A stretch of 8,093 nt of DNA, taken from NCBI GenBank assembly GCA_947486505.1, contig CANKTT010000062.1, forward strand, positions 1 through 8,093. Reading direction: 5' to 3'. Numbering within the stretch: position 1 is the first letter of the stretch; each line of letters begins with the position of its first letter. The position numbers and the translations under genes are program-made. Under the pieces are notes generated by a model, which was given only the letters and a program-made list of their open reading frames with translations, ran no database searches and was not told the origin of the DNA. Below, one piece after another: positions 7,551 through 8,093 of the stretch. This DNA is from Actinomycetota bacterium. GTDB taxonomy: Bacteria; Actinomycetota; Actinomycetes; S36-B12; UBA5976.

Positions 7551-8093
7551 TCTCGAATTTGCCAAAAGCCCGCTCGGTGGCGCCAAGTTTGGTGGCACCG
7601 ATAAAGCTGTCCTAATCCAGGAAGTGCCGTTTACTCCTGGCTTTGACCTTCGGGTTGATCCAGACTCAGCCGCATTTCTTGCGGTGGTCGCTGCTTTAGG
7701 ACTTGTGCTTCCAACTAGCGTTGGCGAAGTTGCTCGCAATAATGCTGATTGCATAGTTGCAGATGGCGAACAGCCAAGTGCAAATGGAATCAGTGCCTTA
7801 ACGCTTGGACCAGATTGGTGGTACTTGACTGGCACCGCTGATATCCAAGCATTGTTGAAGCCAGTCCAGGAAGTGCATCACATTTCGTTAGTTGATGTAA
7901 GTTCTCAGCGCACCAAGATCGAAGTTTATGGCCCTAGTGCTAAGGATGTCCTTGCACACTACTGGGAGCAAGACCTTCGCGATGAGTATTTTCCAATCGA
8001 TGCTTGCAGTCAAGGTGTTCTGGCTAAGGCTCCGCTCATAATGTGGCACTGTTGCGAAAACTGTTACTTACTCTTCCCCCGTGCATCATTCTC
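7540..8093 (+). CDS. soxG: Sarcosine oxidase gamma subunit, 3'-truncated by the window end
   Basis: The frame opens at GTG 7540 and stays open to the last base: 184 codons plus two bases, against about 190-210 residues for the family, so only a short C-terminal piece is missing. The start overlaps the soxA stop by 11 nt. SoxG is the small subunit with a GcvT-like fold that helps assemble tetrameric sarcosine oxidase. Family-like features are the N-terminal SPL segment, LGPDWWYLTG (89-98), LVDVSSQRTKIEVYGP (117-132) and KDVLAHYWEQDL (135-146), followed by a block ending PRASFS where members have a similar (V/P)RxSF motif. SoxG proteins are poorly conserved, so the call leans partly on the gene order soxB-soxD-soxA-soxG. 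An odd feature is a cysteine-rich HCCENC stretch at 170-175, which I do not associate with the family. Confidence 0.9.
   Translation, partial: MTVNLEFAKSPLGGAKFGGTDKAVLIQEVPFTPGFDLRVDPDSAAFLAVVAALGLVLPTSVGEVARNNADCIVADGEQPSANGISALTLGPDWWYLTGTADIQALLKPVQEVHHISLVDVSSQRTKIEVYGPSAKDVLAHYWEQDLRDEYFPIDACSQGVLAKAPLIMWHCCENCYLLFPRASF

Noticed and set aside
7509..7835. 108-residue open frame on the minus strand over the soxA/soxG junction
   Set aside because: It is antisense to the end of soxA and the beginning of soxG, both recognisable on the plus strand; no family resemblance.
1..8093. Mobile elements, CRISPR arrays, tRNA or rRNA genes, defence genes
   Set aside because: Apart from the 718-885 interval the window is packed with recognised metabolic genes; I saw no transposase, no regularly spaced repeats and no RNA gene signatures.

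Overview
The window carries the end of a betaine-type ABC transporter substrate-binding protein gene, followed by a same-strand operon for oxidative demethylation of dimethylglycine and sarcosine. Everything real lies on the + strand. Protein similarity (actinobacterial-type dimethylglycine oxidase and heterotetrameric sarcosine oxidase subunits) together with a base composition near or slightly below 50% GC by eye suggests an actinobacterium of moderate GC. A planktonic freshwater lineage of the Nanopelagicales (acI) kind would fit, but that placement is inference, not something the sequence proves.

Layout: 1-717 is the C-terminal 238 residues of an OpuAC/ProX-like periplasmic or lipid-anchored binding protein for glycine betaine or a related quaternary amine, closed by a strong intrinsic terminator (738-777). 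The 778-885 gap holds an 8-bp inverted repeat (819-826/851-858) that could be an operator, a short direct repeat, and a Shine-Dalgarno sequence displayed in the loop of a small hairpin. From 886 the operon reads dmgO (886-3309), soxB (3334-4575), soxD (4585-4866), soxA (4863-7550) and soxG (7540 to the window end, incomplete). Gaps are 24 and 9 nt, then overlaps of 4 and 11 nt, so this looks like one transcription unit with translational coupling.

Pathway: the transporter would bring in betaine or a methylated derivative. Dimethylglycine oxidase converts dimethylglycine to sarcosine, and the SoxBDAG heterotetramer converts sarcosine to glycine. In both enzymes the oxidised methyl group can be passed to tetrahydrofolate on a GcvT-like domain as 5,10-methylene-THF, with H2O2 as by-product. 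The first betaine demethylation step and the usual folate partners (glyA, purU, folD) are not in this window.

The most notable observation is an in-frame TAG at 940-942, codon 19 of dmgO, inside the N-terminal FAD-binding Rossmann motif, at a position where homologues have glutamate. The rest of the 807-codon frame is intact and retains the flavin-linking histidine, active-site residues and folate aspartate. The gene is therefore either very recently inactivated, a population variant, a sequencing error, or translated by readthrough or reinitiation. Otherwise the window is a known catabolic system and I see no novel machinery in it.
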